From assembly GCA_032433595.1 (NCBI GenBank), contig JASWJB010000165.1:29114-93113 (forward strand): a DNA stretch of 64,000 bases, in the 5' to 3' direction. A program made the translations under genes and the position numbers. Every line of letters begins with the position of its first letter. The first letter of the stretch is position 1. This DNA comes from Conoideocrella luteorostrata. Taxonomy: Eukaryota > Ascomycota > Sordariomycetes > Hypocreales > Clavicipitaceae. The notes under the pieces are model-generated. The model did no database searches. It was given only the letters and a program-made list of their open reading frames with translations, and had not been told where the DNA came from. This document shows positions 1-12,047 of this stretch, piece after piece.

Positions 1-230
1 CTACCGTTAAAGAATTGGTAGAACACATATGGTCTCAATCCAAGCAGTCTCAATGAACCACACTCAGTCTGGTGTTATATCCGCACAAGTTGAAATCAAA
101 ACGCCTTCACTGGATCATCCGCCAACCATAGATAAGTAATGTAGATTTAACTATATGTGCTGCATTTGAATTGAGATCTTGTCATGTGTTTCATACTCTT
201 TCGATATCTATTGGATTTTTGTATGTGCGT

Positions 231-246
231 ACTCCGTACTCCGTAC
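231..246. repeat. Tandem copies of the ACTCCGT motif
   Basis: Two head-to-tail copies of ACTCCGT lie here. This is one member of the dispersed TACGGAGTA/TACTCCGTA family found in intergenic DNA across the window. The function is unknown to me. Confidence 0.7.
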
Positions 247-2990
247 ATGTGGTATTATAAGGAGTACATGCATTGACAGTTGTGGACAGCACCGGGGATC
301 AAGAGAGCAAAAAGTACTCCGTAAACGCCAGAGTATTAGCGGATGTCTTGGAAACAGATGAGTAGAGGGTATAAAGCCGATACAAAAAGATGGAAAATCG
401 AATTGTGGCAGTAAACAAGCCAGGCGATTTTATTCACCTCCTGGCTGGTTTGTCAGGTTTCCGGTCCTAAAAACAATAAAGGAGATCAAATAAAGACTTG
501 AGATTTTAATTTCGATAGTAAGTCTGTAATTTTACGGCCCCCAGCGAGAACTCAGATACCACGTATTGATCCCCGCCGGGCTTCCTTTTCCGGCAAGGCA
601 CTGGTGGCTGGCCACGCCATCAAAATTCCAGGAACGAACAATAGCCGTGTCCCTTACCTGGGCCAGACCAGTCATTTCGGCTTACACGGCACTGTAGCTC
701 GCCACCTGGGGTAGGTTAACTGGGCATGCCCGTCTGAGGCTTGTACTTCATTGCGGGGCAATCACGAGATGCAAGCCGCCGACTGGCCACAAAAAGGTCA
801 ATGGGATCCCCCTGCTTCGGGCTGGGGCTTTCCAACGGATAGTTTGCCGTGCATGTACGGAGTACTCCGCACGGAGTTATGTGGTAACCAATTACCAATA
901 CTCCGTAGTTATCTGGCCAAAACATGCTCAATCTCCTCCGGAAATTCAAGGTTGGATTTTGAATGATACGTCCTCACTAATGGGGCTGTGCAGATGCGTG
1001 ACGCAAAAATGAGTGTGGGGAAGATAAGCACCGTGTTTGCCGTGCCACCGGTCTGCTCTGCTGTCCGTCTTGTGCCAGACGCAACGAACAACTTGTAACT
1101 TACTGTTTGCATCGGGGTAGAGTGCGAGCTCTCATATCTTCTTCCTTGATGCAAGAATCCATTTCTATCTGCTCTGCTCTGTACCTGCAACCAGAGTGTT
1201 GCACTGTTGGTGAGCACATCCGCAGATCTAGTCATGTATACTCCGTACACGCAAAGAAAATAAAAGTGATGTAATGCAAAGCATGCGATTGTCATAATCA
1301 AATACATGTCGCAGCAAGGTACCGGCCCCTGACATTGCAGCCACTTATCGTGTCCCGTTGTCGGTGGTTGAAAACATTGAAGTTTCATGCCAAGGCAAAC
1401 CACCTCCAGCACCATATTTGAGGGTTTGCCGCAACACAAACCTTCGGGCACTAGTACCCCCTGCAAACTTGCATAACAGCGCTATAACCTCTTGCGAATC
1501 CGTCATAGCCGATGAAAGATGTCAGCTCTGTGAATTTACTTGGTCGGCAATCCGGCTAGTTGATGGAGAGTGGGTTGCAACGGGGGCTGCTTTCACGCCA
1601 CAATATTATCGGACAAATCGAAGAGGAGATGACCCAAGACGTGATTCTGCATTGATCTGTAAATATCTGCGCGAGGACAACATGCCGTATGACAAAGGGT
1701 TAATTGATGGACTCGTGTACAACAATCACAACTGTGCAAGAGAATGTGACCCGCATGAGCTGTTGTTTAATTCTTCATCTATTCCGTACCGTAGACTACG
1801 ATTGTCCCATGAGGCTCGACCTTTGCCTTCTGGCGTCCTTTTCAGCAAGTGAGGAGGATTGGCTTGTGATGTGTTTGATGCTTATGCGCAGGTGTACTCC
1901 GTACGCCGTGCTGTTCGAGTCCTGCAACGCTGTGGATGGGATTGGGTTACAGTGCACGAGCCGCTCCCTGCGTGTTTCCCGAGCTGGCTTGGCTTCGCCA
2001 TGACTGTCTCTCATTATGCTCATTGCTACTAGTATTCGTGTGGCAGACCAATGCCAATGCAACTAAATGCATATTCTATCACTGCAATTATGGGGAATGA
2101 TAGGCAGTTGAGTATAGCATTCATGACGCCTAAAGTTGGTAAAATTCGGGATGGCAATCCTATACGGACACAGGAATTGTAGTTCTGCGGAGCACAATCG
2201 GTCAGATTGACGATCGGACGAGCCGCTCATTGCCCACTTGCCGAACTTATCTGCAGCTCGTTGGCGGGCCACAAGGTTTGCAATTCTTTTATAGCCACGC
2301 CAGGTCCCTTGCTTTGCGTGTAAGTAGTTGGACAATGTTCGTTGTGCTTGTCATTCGGGCGCAGCCTCGAATGCAGGATCTTGATGTACATGAAAACGAT
2401 TTTTAACGATCCCATAGCCATGCATTGGTACCGAACAGATAGAGCATCAATATTTTATGGCCTACTGGTTAACCAGAGCTATTGCTCTCGCCGTGTAGCT
2501 ATTTTCCATTATCTAGCTTGACGCAATTCAATGTACGGAGTATTCGTAACCTGACGCACATTGGGGGATGGCAATGAAAGCGAAATGCACGGCTAGGGCA
2601 AATTAATAGTCCTATTTTAGACATGCCTGCGGCCGGTGCATGGACCTGCCTTTTACCATCATCCGCTCATCGACTGCCCTGTTTGCCGCCCACGGCGCAT
2701 CGATTTCCATTCGCTACGCCATAACTAACGAGCCCTCAAGTCCCAGATGCTATCAAGTTATGCAGCATACCCCCCATGAGCGTTCTTGCTTCCGCTTTAA
2801 GTACTTACGAAATCTACAGCTAGTCCGTGTGGCCCGCTCGGTCCCGTATTTTCGCCAGGAAGTGTGGAAGCGAAACGCCGAGACTTGTTCGCTCACGTTG
2901 TAACAAACTTACCGCCCGTCCAGAGCGAGTCCGTCAAACAGCACGAAGCACTTCATTCGGTCCCAGCAAAGATCAATGCGTGAAGATGTG

Positions 2991-3006
2991 TACGGAGTAC
3001 TCCGTA
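2991..3006. repeat. Perfect 16-bp palindrome TACGGAGTACTCCGTA
   Basis: The 16 bases equal their own reverse complement. Identical copies lie at 39875-39890, 44908-44923 and 46778-46793. One-mismatch copies lie at 856-871 and 45337-45352. All are outside the gene models given here. Confidence 0.85.
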
Positions 3007-4239
3007 GACGAGGTCACTATCGCTAGTTTAGTGAAGCACCAGAAGCTGGGTTTTCGGTCTGGGTCTCTTATGAATTTAAGTTCTGTGCTGGATGTCCTCT
3101 TCCCCTGGCAGTCTAAGATTCGTTGTTAAAAGTCGTCGTCAGCGCGCCCATATATCTTGTACTAGACCATGCGGCCCATGGATGTTGGCATAGGCCATTG
3201 TTTCCTTTTTGTGCTCCGGTTCGTTAGTGCTCCTCCATATTACCTGCACCACCGTCCGTGCCGGTTGCGTACGTACCTAGGTACTTAGTCGGTGGAGTAC
3301 TTTAGGTATGGATTACTCAGCATTGAGTACGGAGTACAGCGTAGTTACCTAGAAATTAAGCAGCTATCTACTTAAGTACGTGGTGCCTAAAGCGGTAGTC
3401 ACCCGTTAGCCTAGATCGATTGACTCGCTCTCTCTGATACCCCGCCGGACGGCCCCAGTGGTACTATTGATGGCTTCTGACTGGCAGCACGGTGCGCGGC
3501 CTTTGCCCGCGGCGCATCGCCGACCATAGCAGACATTTAACTGAACCTGTGCGTTGAGGGCAACTGGTCTGTCACGGGTGACGTTAGCGGTCTATTCCCG
3601 CCGGGCCATGTTCCAGGCACTGTCCAGCGGTTGCTGCTGATCACACTGGGGCCAGTCTGTTCGAGTCCATTCGCCCACCTCCCCGATTCTGCCCCTTCCA
3701 GTTCCCGCTGCGTTGAATTCTCCCAGTTCGGCCCCGTCCCTACCTGAGCGTTACTAATATCGCCTGGTGTACTCCGTACTCGCTTTCTCCTCGCTTGCAC
3801 CATCGTCACCTTACTCCAAATCACGCTATTATTGTCATCCTTCGCATCGCCTTCTGTTGGAATCGAGTGTAGTGGCTCGCTGCGTCTGTCTGATGGCCTA
3901 GGGCTAGACACCGCGGCAATTGGGATATGCGCTGCCTCTGGCTTCGCAACCCCGAAACTGCATCTCCGTTCGCTCACCCCTCAGCAAACTGCCGCCCAGT
4001 CCACCGTCCGTCTACTGCGGCACTCGTGGATTTACACTCGAGATCCAGACTAACGACCCCATCACGACTGGGACATCCTATTCTTTCGTCGGTGACCTCG
4101 TACTGTGTCCGTTGTGTCTATTGTGTCCATTGGTATTTGGTTACTTGCGCATGTTCTCCTAAATCGATCATCTCAACCCGTCCGAGGGCCGCCTGTCTCT
4201 ACGCCTACACCTGGTCCTTACATTATCATTATTCTCACC

Positions 4240-7200
4240 ATGGGGACGGAAATGTCTGAAGATGACGCTGGCGCGTTATCCGTTAGTGATTGGCAAATCC
4301 CTGATGCACCCTCCCCCGCCGACAGTTCAAAGTCGGACACTGAAGTGGACGACAAAGTTTCTCTCGACCCTAACGCGCCGTCACAACCCACACAGAAACG
4401 GAGGCGAGTCACTCGTGCTTGTGACGAATGTCGTCGTAAAAAGATCAAGTGCGATGGCAAACAACCGTGTACCCACTGTTCAGTGTACAGTTACGGTATG
4501 TTATCTCTTTCGTTATTTTTTTTATTTTTTTTGGATGTGGCGCCGCCCAATGCTATACCAGTACCGCGATATATCGTCCATAAAGTTTTCCATTTAGCCA
4601 GAAGCGCTCATCATTAACTTTTGTTATTCTATAGAATGTACATATGATAAGCCCTCCAACCGACGTCGGAATCCTGCACCACAGTACATTGAAGCTCTGG
4701 AAAGTAGGTTGCAGCGTGCCGAAACACTTCTCCGAAAGTTTATGCCCGATGTCGATTTAGCCGACCCAAGTCTGGATCCATCCATTCAGCTGGAATTTCA
4801 GAATAGGGAACAAGCCCGCGGGACTGGCTCTAGGGGTCGTCCCAGTGTGCCGGACGAGGCCGATCCCGGCGACGCCAAGCTTATGACAATGATTGACTCT
4901 ATTGGCCAACTTGACCTAGACGACAAAGGTGGATGGGATTTTCATGGCACATCTTCAGGTGCTGTCTTCCTGAAAAGAATGAAGGAACATTTTCGAGGCC
5001 TACTTGGACCAGCGACTAAAGCCCCCTTTCTACCACGAGCCGAGCGCACTTCTGGACTTACAGCATTTGATACACCATCCCCTGGCGCAGGCACAACTCC
5101 CTTCTCTTCGGCATCGCCATATCCTGAGCTGCCACCAAAAGATGTCGCTCGCAAGCTATGCTACTATTCGCTCAGCTGCGCCACTTGCCTTGTCCGTATC
5201 ATCCACATACCGACGTTCTATGAGCGATTTGAACAAGTATATGATCGACCCGTGGAGAGTCTCAGCCAGGCAGATACGCACTTCCTGGGACTCGTTCATG
5301 CTGTGATTGCTTTAGGTTGCATGTACAACACCCTAGAGGACACTAACCCAACGACCGGGGGTTACAAGGTGGCAATCGAAGAAGGGCGAGTTCCGTACCT
5401 CAATTTCCATTAGAAGACTTGAATCTAACTGTCTCGTCTAGTCTCAAATATTATCGCGCTGCGAAAGCTCTACTATCTGATCTTGCTGAATGCCGCGATA
5501 TCGTCTCTCTTCAAGCTCTACTGTTTATGACTCTCTTCCTTCAAGCCACCTCAAACCTCAGCGCTTGCTATTCCTATGTAGGTATCGCTCTACGGTCAGC
5601 GCTGCGTATAGGCCTACACCGGCATCTGGAGCACGAGCAGATTGGGGTCATCGAACAGGAGGTCCGAAAACGCGTCTTTTACGTGATTCGACAGATGGAT
5701 ATATATGTATCTACGATGCTCGGCTTTCCCCTTCTTCTCAACATCGACGATGTTGACCAACCGTTTCCGACCGAGGTTGATGACGAGTTTATCACAAATA
5801 CTGGCATTAATCCTCCTCCACTTGGCGCACCGTCCTTCTTTGAAGCCTTCAACGCTCATACTCGCCTAATGGAGGTTCTTGGCAGAATTGCTAAATCTGT
5901 GTATCCCATGCATGTTCAAGGCCAGCCATCCGAAAAAGGGGACACAGGCACAACATCATGTCTAATCAGTTATGGTCGCATCAAAGAAATCGAGGCCGAC
6001 CTCCAAACGTGGTATGAAAGGTTGCCTGAGATGTGGCGACCAAGCCCAGATGGGCCAATAGAAGTTGTTCGGTAAGAGGACTATCTGCCTACAAAACATG
6101 GTGATAACGACGCGTGAACTCATGCTAATTTTGGACACCAGCGTACGGCATCTGCTACGGTTTGCATATGCCCACGTTCAACTCGTTTTGTATCGACCTT
6201 TTCTTCACTATATATCTCCACGACATAGCCAAGGTACCAAGGTTGACGAGCTATCGTACGCTTGCGCGGCTGCCGCAGTTAGTGTTTCTCGCAATATCGT
6301 ACACATTGGATTAGAAATCCGGAAACAGCGCGTCCTCAGCGGTCCTTATTGGTTCATGCTCTACACTGAGTTCTTTGCTGTTCTATCCCTTGTGTTTTAC
6401 GCCATTGAAAACCCAGGCAAGCCTGGCTCTCATGAGGTGCTGGCCGATGCACATGCAGGTCGTCAGATGATAGCGGACCTCGCGGACAAGAGCCTCTCGG
6501 CTGATAGGGTTACCAATGCACTAAAAGTTAGCAATCACCTCATTGGCCCACTTTTCCTCCATGCTCTGTTACTTCTTTCTGTTCGATCAGCACAGTTTAC
6601 TAATTTCGACCTTTAGATACTCTTTGACCAACTCCCAGAGAGGTTGGAACAGGCTCGTTCCTCACGACCCACCGCTACGTCTCGGAAGCGACCTGCCGCA
6701 GGATCGAAGCCGAGCTCCAACCCAATAGCTCACGCAAGCATCGGCCAGGCCATGGCAGGACAAAGAGCTGAGGACTTCATTCGCGGTCGCAACGGTGGCA
6801 TTGCTGTACCATTTGAAACACCGAATTCTCGAGGCTCTGCGGAGAGCAGCATGGGCCGTTCTTCAGAACAAAGCTTTCACGAGACACCATTCTCAGGCAG
6901 TATGCACGATATTCTTCCGATGGATCTATCATCCCGAGCCACGCCCGAGTCAAGTAGCACTGGAACTAGCACTCATCGACACGTCTTCCCATCACAGCCG
7001 CTCACTCATGCTGTGCACAACCCGGTCAATAAGCTGGACTCTCTCATGTTCCCGTCGGAGGATCCATTTGCCTATCCCAACCAACCGATGATGGAACTTG
7101 GGTTCCAGCCAAAGCCCGATGCACCAGGTATTACCATGGCTGCCCCAAATGCTTCCTTCTTCTTCACAGGGTCATTTGAAGAGATGGGCGACCAAATTCT

Positions 7201-7537
7201 GGGGCAACCTCCACCATACATTACCCAGCAACAACAACAACATATGAGTATGGCAGGGGCCATGTACGATCCGCAGAGCTTGATGGCACTACAACAACAA
7301 AACTCGCGACTGCAGCAACAAGTCATGCAGCAGCAGCAGCAACAGCAACAGCAACAACAGCAGCAACAGCAGCAACAACAGCAGCAGCAGGGTGGAGGGT
7401 TTTTCGCCAACTTTCGACGTGCTCGTGCGGACCGACAACAGGAGAGGCAAATCGAGCAAATGTTTACTCAGCAAGGCATGCAGGCAGACTGGGGAAGCTT
7501 TTTTGGTTCAGGGAGAGGTGGCTTCCAAGGGATGTAA
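4240..7537 (+). CDS. Zn2Cys6 fungal-specific transcription factor with poly-Gln tail
   Basis: This is a nuclear DNA-binding regulator of the Gal4 type; its target genes are not evident. Five exons fit: 4240-4495, 4635-5394, 5442-6071, 6142-6526 and 6617-7537, giving about 983 residues. The binuclear zinc cluster is complete, with Cys61, 64, 71, 77, 80 and 87 spaced C-x2-C-x6-C-x5-C-x2-C-x6-C; intron 1 falls just before the last Cys. A basic linker and a heptad-like stretch ([15 protein letters not shown]) follow. The middle part ([20 protein letters not shown], then [19 protein letters not shown]) matches the fungal-specific transcription factor domain. The C-terminus has 21 consecutive Gln near residues 915-935. 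ATG 4240 sits in a good context (caccATGG); an in-frame ATG at 4105 would add 45 hydrophobic residues and is less likely. The cluster is not that of XlnR, AmyR or FacB, so I give no symbol. Confidence 0.9.
7328..7390 (+). repeat. CAG/CAA repeat coding for 21 glutamines
   Basis: Twenty-one consecutive glutamine codons mix CAG and CAA, so the tract is not a pure triplet repeat and should be less prone to slippage. It lies in the last exon of the Zn2Cys6 gene, with further Gln-rich stretches just upstream (7229-7330). Such tracts are common in activation regions. Confidence 0.9.
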
Positions 7538-9610
7538 GCGAAGGGAATAGCGATTACCATGATACCCATTTTCCTTTTATTCTACGGTTCAGGGACAAGG
7601 AGCGGGTGAATTTCACGTTTTGCAGGCATCTATAAAGAACTTTCTCTCCCCCCTCTCTATTTTTTCCCCCCTGCATTTGTTATTGTTATATAGCCATCCG
7701 CATGGCGTAACGAGACCCGACACGGCGTCTGTTGATTTTTCTCTGGATGTTGAATGCTTTTCATTGGCGTTGAGGAAAACACTGTGGATATTACAAGGCA
7801 TGGAGGTATCTTATTATGATGGTGGAAGTTGGAGTGAACTGGCGTATAGGTAATAGGTTTCTTTAGGGGAGCAGTATTCGAGGTATAAATTACCAAATTG
7901 GAGGGGCATTCCTTTGAAAACTACGCATGCTGCCGGGGGCGGAATTGAATGGGCGATGGATAAAAGTGGCAGGGTCAAGTTGCACTAAAGCTTGTAGACG
8001 ATAGCAATGTATATACTCCGCACAGTAGGTGTACTTTACCGTAAAGTAAAGCTTTACATAAGCATTAAGCTGAAAGAAACGTTTCGTTGAACTTTTGCCC
8101 AATGCGAATACATAAAGCTGTTATCTATAAAAGCTGTATATCTCGTCGTCCTCGCCTTGACTGCAAAGGGTAGTCATTGCGTCAATTGCTGAGAATCCGT
8201 TGGTCATCACTATAGCTAGAGCTGCCGTAACGTACGCCTTGTCGCCATGTCGGTACCGAACACAGTAAATTACAGTGTGAAACGCGTTGACGCCGGATTG
8301 TAGGACGGCAAAGCATTTACTTGCAGGGGAACGGGTGTCGGCGGCGCGCTACGAGGCCAAGTTATGAGACTGACGCTGAAGATGATGTGTGCACTCCTGC
8401 ACTCCCTTGATTAAGATTGGTTGGAGCTGCAAGTGGCATAAGTTGATGTGTAAAATTAAGTTCATGATGACATTCATTCATTGCCAAGAGGGAACCTAAA
8501 AGTCACATGCATATGTGATCAATGTTGCCTTGCTTTGTTTTGCCCTAAGACACCGACAACCCCGTCCGTTAAATGGAGACGAACGTGCTAGTGGACACGT
8601 CAGTAACCTGAATTTACAAAAAAGATCTCCCTATTTGGGCAATGATGGATATTACACAGAGTGAGACCGCCCCAACGCAAGACTGTAATCATGCTTGGAC
8701 ACAGTAGGTCACACACGCCTCGTCGAGCCCGTCAAATCGTCAAATGGAGCACCTCATGGAGCTATAAGATGGTGCCGCGTCATTTGGTGCGATTGTCGCT
8801 AACAGCTGAGACAATCAATATCTTGCAGTTGGGCCCCAAGCCGAGTTTTGGCTCGGAACTCAGCTCTTAACGTCAACGCAGCTCGACATAGACTTGAAAA
8901 TTGAGCGTCTATTCGGTGGTGAGGGTATCCACGGTGTTGGAAAGTGGTTTTGCCTGACAAGGGGCATGTGTTTGCATTCACTCACTCATTCGCTGCCCCA
9001 GTCAATGTGGCATCATTAACTTAACCACCCCGTACGAACGGAGTAACTACTGCAAAACTAATAGTGGACCCTAAGGCATCGCGTCACTAGCCACCTCCAC
9101 CTACTTAGGAAGGCAAGTCAGGGCCGCCGTACAGAGCACCTAAATTATTGGACCCCCACTATAACTAATCAGTAACCAAACTTAACTACGTGACCGTCAG
9201 CACCGCAAAGGTTCTCGTCCGGCATCGCAGCTGAGGAGAAATAGTACCACGGTGGAAGATGTAAAATTCATGAATCCTTGACATCGAGAAACTGAAGTCA
9301 TTTCCCAGCGCCGCCCTACAAAGGTGCTACTGTCCACACCGACCGTTTAAGAACGGTTTTGCGATTATCGAAGCAAACGGGTGCCACGCAAATCCAATTC
9401 AATTTATCCAACATTGTCTATCCTGTGCTTGCTCCTGGTGGACAGGGAAAACCCCCAGGAGAAGCACGTCCGCGGCTGCGTCGGACGGAGACTCGTTTAC
9501 AAACAACGTCAAGTATTTGTGCATTCTTTGCCCAATTTCGGCAGGCTGGCTTCGGGACAGGGACGGGAACATTTTTTTCCGACCTGGCTAGATTACAACG
9601 AGCAAGCATT
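7538..9610. other. Intergenic region between transcription factor and aminopeptidase
   Basis: I see no supported gene in about 2.1 kb. It should hold the 3' UTR of the upstream gene and the promoter of the aminopeptidase gene. It contains a compact pair of palindromes at 8032-8057 and a variant of the TACTCCG motif near 8013. Small open frames here have no recognisable features. Confidence 0.6.
8032..8057. repeat. Two overlapping palindromes
   Basis: TACTTTAC-C-GTAAAGTA (8032-8048) is a perfect inverted repeat with a one-base centre. It overlaps GTAAAGCTTTAC (8046-8057), a perfect 12-bp palindrome. This could be a protein-binding site or a hairpin; nothing in the sequence decides which. Confidence 0.6.
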
Positions 9611-11582
9611 ATGGACTATGACTTAATTCTGGACGATGAGTTCGACGCCCTGTGAGTGCTTTAACTCTCACTCACTGCCACCTTCTGCGTTGCCGCTATG
9701 TCTACCTCCAACACCGAAATGAAAGCTGATAGTTTGTATTCGACACAGCTGCTTGGATGTTCGGGACCAAGACATCGCCTCTGCCAAGGTCAAGTATCCC
9801 GGTTAGTGCTGTGCTTTTTCTTCGTTTAAATCCCTCAAGCTTGTCTTTGCAAGTACCAGGGATGACCTGAAATTTGCACACGAGAACCAAGTACTAACAC
9901 TGCGTGACAGCGAAGCAACATGCTCGCAGAGTGGTAAAGGAGCTCGATGTCGAGCATGGCATCATCTATCTCCCTGGTCAGCCTGAGCGCTTGCTCGAAG
10001 ACTCTGATCAGCCGCGTCTCTTCAGACAGCGACGATAGTACGTCTCACTCATGCTCAGTCGTCGATCGGATATGCGTCGAGGTTCAATACCCTCATCCAA
10101 ATGCGCAAGTCTAGCGGCTAACTAGAGATTTTACATCTTGCATCTTGCAGCTTCTACTATCTCTCTGGCGCCAACTTTGAAGACTGCGCCGTGACATATG
10201 AAATCGGCCATGACAGGCTTACCCTTTGGATCCCATACATAGAGCCCCGTCAGGTTCTGTGGTTCGGCTCCAAGCCCAGCGCTGCTGAATGCTTGCGTCG
10301 CTACGATGTTGACGAGGTGAGATACACAACGCAACTGAACAAGTTTTTCCGCTGCTACGCTTCCTCTCCTTCAGACCGAACAACGTACATCCTCCATCCG
10401 GACCAGGCGCCAAACCTAGGCAGCGGGGCCAGGTCTCACCTTCGCCTCGATCACTCTGTCCTCCAACCGGCCATGGATCGCGCCCGACTGGTCAAAACAG
10501 AGTACGAGGTTGCCATGATTCGCCACGCCAACAATATATCCAGTGCAGCTCACCGCAAAGTCGCCGAGAGAATTACACGGCTCAAGAATGAGCGGGAGAT
10601 CGAGGCAATTATTCAAGCCGTGTGCATCGCAAACGGCACTCGATATCAGGCATACCCCGTGATTGCGGGATCTGGAGTCAACGGATCAACTCTCCACTAC
10701 AACGCCAACAATGCCTCTCTCAAGGGCAAGCAGTGCGTTGTTCTCGACGCCGGGTGTGAGTGGGAATGTTACGCCAGCGATATTACTCGCACGCTGCCCA
10801 TCTCAGGCTGCTTCCCACCCAAAGCAGCTGCTATCCACGCCATCGTTCAGCGCATGCAAAACGAGTGCATCCGCCAGGTGCGCCCGGGGAAGCTATGGCA
10901 TGAGATCCATCTCCTCGCTGCTTCCATTGGCATGGATGGCCTCTTGAAGCTAGGTATCCTCAAGGGTGATACTGAACAAGTAGCTCGTGCTGGTACCGTT
11001 GCTGCCTTCTTTCCCCATGGGCTGGGACATCATGTTGGGCTGGAGGTGCACGATGTATCTGGGTCCTTACCTCTTGCAACGCAGGGTATTCAGCTGGAAG
11101 ATGGTAAGAGGGTTATGGTGACGCCCGGGATGTTAGCACAGATGATGCATGTCGGCGACAGTGAAGATGCCAACCCGGTCCAGCAGAGGAAGAGGCAGCG
11201 CCTTCTACCGAACATGGTTGTCACGGTTGAACCCGGAATGTAAGTTCTTCTCTACCCTCTCTCTCTTCTCTCTTCTTTTATCCCTCATCCATCACCCCAC
11301 GATACCCTGTCCAGTAAACGATTCTCAACTCCGTCACTGTGTTTCAAGCTCTAACCTTTGGGTTCAAACAGTTACTTTTGTCGAGAATATCTCGAGGGCT
11401 ACTTCCGCAATGACCCAAATCATTCCCGCTTCATCGACTGGGAGGTCCTAGAAGGGTATTACGAAGTAGGCGGTGTTCGGATCGAGGACTGCATCCTTGT
11501 AACACGAGATGGCTTTGACAACTTAACTGTGGCGCCAAAGGGGGACGAATTGCTGGATGTGATCAACAGAGGTCGAAAGTAG
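9611..11582 (+). CDS. Xaa-Pro aminopeptidase (M24B metallopeptidase)
   Basis: The enzyme removes an N-terminal residue preceding proline and needs two metal ions; it is likely cytosolic because no signal peptide is seen. Five exons fit: 9611-9651, 9749-9801, 9911-10037, 10151-11239 and 11372-11582, giving about 506 residues, normal for the family. An N-terminal aminopeptidase-P domain ([19 protein letters not shown]) precedes the pita-bread fold. Metal ligands can be seen: Asp273 in VVLDAGCEW, Asp284 in ASDITRTLP, the His in [13 protein letters not shown], the Glu in VTVEPGIYF (which spans intron 4) and the final Glu in [11 protein letters not shown]. Each splice junction restores a conserved stretch, for example RRYFYYLSGA across intron 3. 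The downstream neighbour is convergent. Confidence 0.93.
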
Positions 11583-12047
11583 ACGCTTCTTCTCCGTGTT
11601 TTATTACAAAATTTGACATATAGGTTGTTGATATGTTTTGGGGCATATTAGAGAGAGATCGAGTACGCCAATGTAGCGCCAGATTCATAGCTCAGGTCTA
11701 TAATTACCCAACCCGTCGGACCATTTTGAATTATTTTTAAACTACCATCGGTCCATACAACGCAATACAGTTACAACTTATCCCATCACTACTCAATCCA
11801 AATCTCACTTCGCTAACCGTCTTCTCCATATTGTAATTTCCAGTGGTGGCGCCTTGAACAGTGCTGAGCTGCAGATTTCATGGACGCACATTTCCCTAGA
11901 TGTATACAAAAACCCACTTACCATCCTCCCAAGTTTTTCCCGCTTTGCTACGCTCAAAATAAGCCATTTAATCAACCGACAGCTGGGTTTTGTTCCCTCC
12001 CGATTATCGTCTCTATCCCGTACAATTTTATCTTTGCCCTTAATTCT
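11583..12047. other. Convergent intergenic region
   Basis: This is about 465 bases between the 3' ends of the aminopeptidase (+) and the lectin (-). It is fairly AT-rich and probably holds the two 3' UTRs. I see no gene here. Confidence 0.6.

Larger units (their letters stand above)
1..4239. other. Intergenic region upstream of the Zn2Cys6 gene
   Basis: I find no convincing gene here. Open frames of up to 185 codons (for example 909-1466 on the minus strand and 1358-1852 on the plus strand) lack recognisable domains and overlap each other on opposite strands. The stretch carries many copies of the TACGGAGTA/TACTCCGTA motif, near 231, 856, 898, 1239, 1893, 2533, 2991, 3330 and 3770. The last several hundred bases, rich in C and T, probably include the promoter and leader of the transcription-factor gene that starts at 4240. 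Confidence 0.6.

Noticed and set aside
909..1466. 185-codon open frame on the minus strand
   Set aside because: No recognisable domain, Cys/His-rich chance composition, overlaps another long frame on the plus strand and contains copies of the dispersed motif.
1358..1852. 164-codon open frame on the plus strand beginning at GTG
   Set aside because: No ATG start, no family resemblance, no splice partners found; probably chance.
1905..1930. tRNA-like B box GTTCGAGTCC (a similar one near 3659)
   Set aside because: No matching A box or acceptor stem at the right distance.
7072..7410. Poly-Cys and poly-Leu frames on the minus strand
   Set aside because: Antisense shadows of the CAG/CAA repeat in the transcription-factor exon.
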